A DNA stretch of 64,000 nt from Phycisphaerae bacterium (GTDB lineage Bacteria > Planctomycetota > Phycisphaerae > FEN-1346 > JAACEH01). A program made the position numbers and the translations under genes. The stretch is from the NCBI GenBank assembly GCA_012729015.1, contig JAAYDY010000120.1, forward strand, positions 1-64,000, given 5' to 3'. This document shows, one piece after another, positions 60,154 through 64,000 of this stretch (its first letter is position 1; each line of letters begins with the position of its first letter). Below the pieces are notes generated by a model that did not search any database, was not told where the DNA came from, and worked only from the letters and a program-made list of their open reading frames with translations.

Positions 60154-60615
60154 CTATGATGCAGCAGGCGACCCCTGCTGATACACGTCGGGGTAACCCA
60201 GGGCGGTCAACAACTCGTTCTCGCGGGCGTGCATGCGTGCGGCCTGGGCGGTCGTGCGGTCATCGTAGCCCGCCAGGTGCAGCAAGCCATGCACGGCATA
60301 GAGCAGCAGCTCGCCGACGGGGTCCGTGCCGCGCTGGGTCGCCACGCGGACGGCTCGCTCGGCCGAGACGACGATCTCGCCGCTGAGGCGGTCGTCGCCC
60401 GCATCCGACAGGTCGAAGCTGATGACGTCGGTCGGCCCGTCGTGATTCAGATACTGCCGGTTGATGCGGCTGATTTCGGCGTCGTCCACGAGGGTCACCG
60501 ACAGCGCGCCGGCCGCGAGGCCTTCGCTCGCCAGAACGCTTCGCAGCACAGACGCCAGGCGGCGTTTCTGGCCCTTCAGGTGGGTCTGCCGGTCGTTGAT
60601 CTCGATCCGTGGCAT
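60154..60615 (-). CDS. ybeY: Endoribonuclease YbeY
   Basis: Zinc-dependent endoribonuclease for rRNA maturation and ribosome quality control, 153 residues. The zinc motif HGLLHLAGYDDR is present near the C-terminus, with LNHDGPTDVISFDL upstream. The ATG at 60615 is placed by homology, since the 129-base frame upstream overlaps pgpH. It follows pgpH by 4 bases, and phoH lies upstream of that, the classic phoH-ybeY association. Confidence 0.95.
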   Translation of the reverse strand: MPRIEINDRQTHLKGQKRRLASVLRSVLASEGLAAGALSVTLVDDAEISRINRQYLNHDGPTDVISFDLSDAGDDRLSGEIVVSAERAVRVATQRGTDPVGELLLYAVHGLLHLAGYDDRTTAQAARMHARENELLTALGYPDVYQQGSPAAS

Positions 60616-60619
60616 GGCG

Positions 60620-63100
60620 TCAGGTGCGTTCCTCGTTGGCGGCGGTCCGGGGCGATGCCACGGCGTCGGCGCCCTGGCTCTTCTGGGCGTTGGCGGTGGC
60701 CGCCTCCTGCTGCTGACGTTCGTCGGGATAGGCCACGCGGCCATGATGGACGCTGATCAGCGACTTGATCAGGCTCTGCTCGATGGTGCGGACCTCGTTC
60801 AGCGACAGGCCGCTCTCGTCCAACTGGCCGTCCAGGAGCCGCTTCATCGTGATCTGGTGAACGCGGTCCTCGATCTTCGGCGGTGTGGGATCCTTGATGC
60901 TCCGCACGGCGCCCTCGCAACTGTCGGCCAGCATCAGGACGGCGGTCTCCTTGCTCTGCGGCTTCGGGCCGCCGTAGCGGAACTCCGTCTCGTTGACCGG
61001 GCCGTCGCTGGCCTTCAGGGCCTCGTAGTAGAAGTACTCGATCACGGTCGTCCCGTGGTGCTCGGCGATGAAGGCATTGATGGATGGCGGCAGGCCGTAC
61101 TGCTCGGCCATGTCCAGGCCGTCCTTGATATGGCTGGTGATGATCAGTTTGCTCATCTGCGGCGTCAGATTGCCGTGGTCCGGGGCGTCGCCCAACTGGG
61201 TGCGGTTCTCGGTGAAGTAGTGCGGCTTGTTGACCTTGCCGATGTCGTGGAAATAGGCGCCGACGCGGGCCAGCAGTCCGTTGGCCCCGATGGCCTCGGC
61301 CGCCGGCTCGACCAGGCTGCCCAGCAGCAGGCTGTGCGAGTAGGTGCCGGGGGCCTCGATGGCCAGCTTCTTCAGGGCCGGCTGGTTGGCGTCGCAGAAC
61401 TCCAGCAGCGAAATGTGCGTTACGACGCCGAAGACCCGCTCGACGAACGGCAGGATGCCCAGCACGAAGATGCCGGCCAGCAGCCCGTAGGCCATCGCCA
61501 GAAGCCCGTAGTTCAGCGTCGGCGCGAGGCTGTCCAGCGTAACGTCGCGGTCCCACAGGGCGGCGGCCCACACGGTGACCATCATCGCCGCCCCGGTCAG
61601 AAGGCCCACATACGTCAGTTTCAGCCGCGACCGCACCGCCTTGAGCTGGAGCACCGCGATGCTCGACCCCGTGACCATCAGCAGCAGGGTGTTGGCGTCC
61701 AGCCGCGTGACCAGCGCCGCCAGGGCGGCCGTCCACCAGGCCAGCACCAGGGCGAACCGGCGGCTGTAGGCGATGGTGAGGATCATGGCCACCGTGACCA
61801 GCTGGAACAGGGCCAGCGGCGGCCAGTAGCGAACGAACTTGGCGATGACCAGCACGCTCAGGACCAGGATCACGATGATCAGCGCGCGGGCCGGGCGGAC
61901 CACCACGTTGGTCTGGTAGATCGCCGTGAAGGCCGTCAGCAGCGCGATCAGCAGGGCGGCCAGCATCACCGACCCGACGACGGCCCCGGCCCGCCGCACC
62001 GGGTGCAACTGTTTCAGATACTCCTGATGCTCGCGGTCGAGCACCTTCAGTTCTTCGTCACCGATCGCGGAGTCTCGGGCGACGAGGATGTCCTTGCGGC
62101 GGAACTCGCGCATGACGGGCTGGACGCCGGCCACGGCCTCCTCGCGCTGGGCCTTGGTACGGGCATCGTCGTAGATCAGCGTCGGCGCCAGTGCCGCGGC
62201 GAATCGGGAGCGTATCTTCTCGCGCAGGGCCATGCTCAGATTGGCCGGAGCGAACGCCTCCATGACTTTCGCTTCGACCAGGTCGCGCGTGGCGCCCGTC
62301 GTGACGTTCAGCGGCGGATCCTTGGCCTTGTCCAGCCTCGACAGCTCACCGTTGTCGTAGATGAAGATGTGGGACAGTTCCGTGTGGCCTCGCTCGTAGA
62401 AATGGTCCGGGTCGGACAGGATCGGCAGCTTCTGGACGTAGGCGACGACGGCGTCGCAGTGCTTGACCAGTTGCTCGCGGGCCTTGTCGTCCTTGGTCAG
62501 TTCGATCATCTGGCCGAAGATGTCGTCGAGGCCCCAGGCCTTCTTGAGCGTCTCGGCGCGTTTTCTGCGTTCGTCCTTCTCGGCAGCCAGCGGGTCGGGC
62601 GTCCCCTCCGTGGCGGCAGTGGCCGGAGCGGATCCGGGGGGTGTCGCCGCCTCGGGCGCAGGCGTCTCGGTCGGCGTCGGGGCGACGGCCGGGGGCTGGC
62701 CTTCGGGCGCGGCCGGCTTCGGCTGGCGAGCCAGTTCGCTGGCGTACCCCAGCAGGTCGATGAACTCCTCGCGGACTTTGTTCGGGGCCGTGGCGTCGCG
62801 CGAGTAGACGCGCGGCGTCGTGTTGCGGGCTTCCTCGCGCTTGGCGTTGGTGGCCGTCTCGTCCACGAACCGGAAATCCACGCGAGACACGATCGAGACG
62901 TCGGTTGTTTCGCCCTTGCGGTACTGGAGCGGCTCGTACGGCGTGAGCATCAGGACGACCGTGCCGGCGAGCATCAGCAGGAGGATGCCCAGGCGGACGA
63001 AGTTGCGGGGTTGGCGAAGCCGGCCCACCAGGCCGCGCAGGCCCTCCCCCTTGAGTTTTCTCGGATCGACGCGACGCCTCTGGCGTTCGAACAGGGCCAT
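60620..63100 (-). CDS. pgpH: PgpH-type 7TM-HD cyclic di-AMP phosphodiesterase
   Basis: 826-residue membrane phosphohydrolase. One N-terminal helix (LGILLLMLAGTVVLML, near 37-52) leads to an extracytoplasmic 7TMR-HDED domain of about 300 residues, interrupted by a Pro/Ala-rich insert near 125-165. A bundle of about seven membrane helices follows (about 400-600), then the cytoplasmic HD domain with GTYSHSLLLGSLVEPAAEAI, GAYFHDIGKVNKPHYFTENR and IAEHHGTTVIEYFY. In Firmicutes and Listeria, PgpH degrades cyclic di-AMP to pApA; cdaA in the same run of genes supports this. Fully intact. Confidence 0.93.
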   Translation of the reverse strand: MALFERQRRRVDPRKLKGEGLRGLVGRLRQPRNFVRLGILLLMLAGTVVLMLTPYEPLQYRKGETTDVSIVSRVDFRFVDETATNAKREEARNTTPRVYSRDATAPNKVREEFIDLLGYASELARQPKPAAPEGQPPAVAPTPTETPAPEAATPPGSAPATAATEGTPDPLAAEKDERRKRAETLKKAWGLDDIFGQMIELTKDDKAREQLVKHCDAVVAYVQKLPILSDPDHFYERGHTELSHIFIYDNGELSRLDKAKDPPLNVTTGATRDLVEAKVMEAFAPANLSMALREKIRSRFAAALAPTLIYDDARTKAQREEAVAGVQPVMREFRRKDILVARDSAIGDEELKVLDREHQEYLKQLHPVRRAGAVVGSVMLAALLIALLTAFTAIYQTNVVVRPARALIIVILVLSVLVIAKFVRYWPPLALFQLVTVAMILTIAYSRRFALVLAWWTAALAALVTRLDANTLLLMVTGSSIAVLQLKAVRSRLKLTYVGLLTGAAMMVTVWAAALWDRDVTLDSLAPTLNYGLLAMAYGLLAGIFVLGILPFVERVFGVVTHISLLEFCDANQPALKKLAIEAPGTYSHSLLLGSLVEPAAEAIGANGLLARVGAYFHDIGKVNKPHYFTENRTQLGDAPDHGNLTPQMSKLIITSHIKDGLDMAEQYGLPPSINAFIAEHHGTTVIEYFYYEALKASDGPVNETEFRYGGPKPQSKETAVLMLADSCEGAVRSIKDPTPPKIEDRVHQITMKRLLDGQLDESGLSLNEVRTIEQSLIKSLISVHHGRVAYPDERQQQEAATANAQKSQGADAVASPRTAANEERT

Positions 63101-63107
63101 GGCCGCT

Positions 63108-64000
63108 TCAGCTCTCCTCGTCCTGGGCCGGCTTCGGCAGGTCGTCGGGTACGTCCGGCGACGGGACGCCCTTGTGCCGCTCGTAGGCGTCCACGATCTC
63201 CTGGACCAGTCGGTGGCGGACAATGTCCGCACGCCCGAGTTCCACGCGGGCGATGCCCGACACGGCCCCCAGCTTCCGGACCGCATCGATCAGCCCGCTG
63301 CGCGCCGGGGCCGCCAGGTCCGTCTGCGTCACGTCGCCGGTGACCACCATCTTACTGCGCATTCCCATGCGGGTGAGGAACATTTTCATCTGGCTGACGG
63401 TGGCGTTCTGGGCCTCGTCGAGGATGATGAACGAGTCGTTCAGGGTCCGCCCGCGCATGAACGCCAGCGGAATGATCTCGATCATGTCGTTTTCCATGTA
63501 GAGCTTAACCTGCTCGAAGTCCATCATGTCGTGCAGGGCGTCCAGCAGCGGCCGCAGGTACGGATTCACCTTGGCGAGCATGTCGCCGGGCAGGAAGCCG
63601 AGCCGCTCGCCGGCCTCGACGGCCGGGCGGGTGAGCACGAGCTTCTTGACGTCTCGCCGCTTGAGCGACTCGACGGCCAGGGCCACGGCCAGATAGGTCT
63701 TGCCCGTGCCGGCGGGGCCGGTGCAGAAGGTCAGGTCGTGCCGCCGCATGGCCTCCACGTAGGCGGCCTGACCGCCGGTCTTTGGGCGGATGCGCTGTCC
63801 GCGGGCCAGGACGGAAATCTCGGTCCCGTTGGGGCCGGCGCCGTTGTGGCGAACCGAGTCGATCAGTTCCGCCACGTCGCGCGACAGGATGGTGCGGCCG
63901 CGCTGCATGCGGCCGACAAGCTCCTCGACGACCGCGGCGGCCAGCGCCACGGAATCGCCCTCGCCGCTCAGGGTCAGCGTGTCGCCCCGAGCCGACACCT
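63108..64000 (-). CDS. phoH: PhoH-like ATPase (5' end outside the window)
   Basis: 297 visible residues of a P-loop ATPase of the PhoH family, possibly an RNA-related enzyme. Walker A CTGPAGTGKTYLAVALA, RPAVEAGERLGFLPGD, NDSFIILDEAQNATVSQMKM and VVTGDVTQTDL are diagnostic. Family members have about 20-40 more N-terminal residues, so the start probably lies beyond 64000; a GTG at 63998 is in frame but would lack part of the N-terminal domain. It is upstream of pgpH with 7 bases between. Confidence 0.93.
   Translation of the reverse strand, partial: VSARGDTLTLSGEGDSVALAAAVVEELVGRMQRGRTILSRDVAELIDSVRHNGAGPNGTEISVLARGQRIRPKTGGQAAYVEAMRRHDLTFCTGPAGTGKTYLAVALAVESLKRRDVKKLVLTRPAVEAGERLGFLPGDMLAKVNPYLRPLLDALHDMMDFEQVKLYMENDMIEIIPLAFMRGRTLNDSFIILDEAQNATVSQMKMFLTRMGMRSKMVVTGDVTQTDLAAPARSGLIDAVRKLGAVSGIARVELGRADIVRHRLVQEIVDAYERHKGVPSPDVPDDLPKPAQDEES

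Overview
The window is high-GC, densely coded bacterial chromosome that most likely comes from a member of the Planctomycetota (PVC superphylum). The evidence is a PVC-type small basic protein (10938-11216), a PEP-CTERM secreted protein (8608-9435), a large GspG-like prepilin array and long same-strand gene blocks. An indolepyruvate:ferredoxin oxidoreductase with two phenylacetate-CoA ligases suggests an anaerobic, amino-acid-fermenting lifestyle, and FliM, chemoreceptors and a pilus/secretion system suggest motility. I see no rRNA, tRNA, CRISPR array, insertion sequence or prophage. The species cannot be named from sequence reading alone.

Layout. 1-2772 (+): end of one chemoreceptor and a complete second one. 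2875-8145 (-): arylpyruvate oxidation cassette iorA-iorB-paaK-ACT-paaK. 8146-9500 (+): a promoter and terminator unit followed by a PEP-CTERM protein. 9690-12025 (-): aminotransferase, PVC small basic protein, SPOR-like membrane protein. 12402-14377 (+): ECF sigma, zinc-finger anti-sigma, DUF3106-like protein. 14547-20495 (-): ribH-nusB-ftsY-tldD-pmbA-DUF89. 20994-33777 (+): pilB-like, pilT, pilB-like and pilC genes, then five prepilin-like proteins and a secreted protein, interrupted by ispG on the other strand. 33809-34582 (-): UbiA-family protein. 34814-40782 (+): cmk-plsC-ispH-rpsA-sigma70-apt. 40767-42602 (-): mnmG. 43183-47723 (+): four Hsp20 genes and lon. 47726-64000 (-): phoH-pgpH-ybeY-corC-recO, a BamD-like TPR protein, lptE, ftsH-folP-cdaA-cdaR, then proA-fliM.

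How the genes work together. The last block carries both ends of cyclic di-AMP turnover, a CdaA-type synthase with its CdaR partner and a PgpH-type phosphodiesterase, in one co-directional run with envelope biogenesis and protein quality control genes. The pilus block has two assembly ATPases whose N-terminal MshEN domains differ in the residues expected to bind cyclic di-GMP. Predicted promoters are mostly good sigma70 matches. Several (ispG, ubiA-like, mnmG) place the -10 box only 7-9 bases before the start codon, implying leaderless transcripts. A family of palindromic modules recurs in at least seven intergenic places.

All family assignments are from reading translated sequence. No database search was run.
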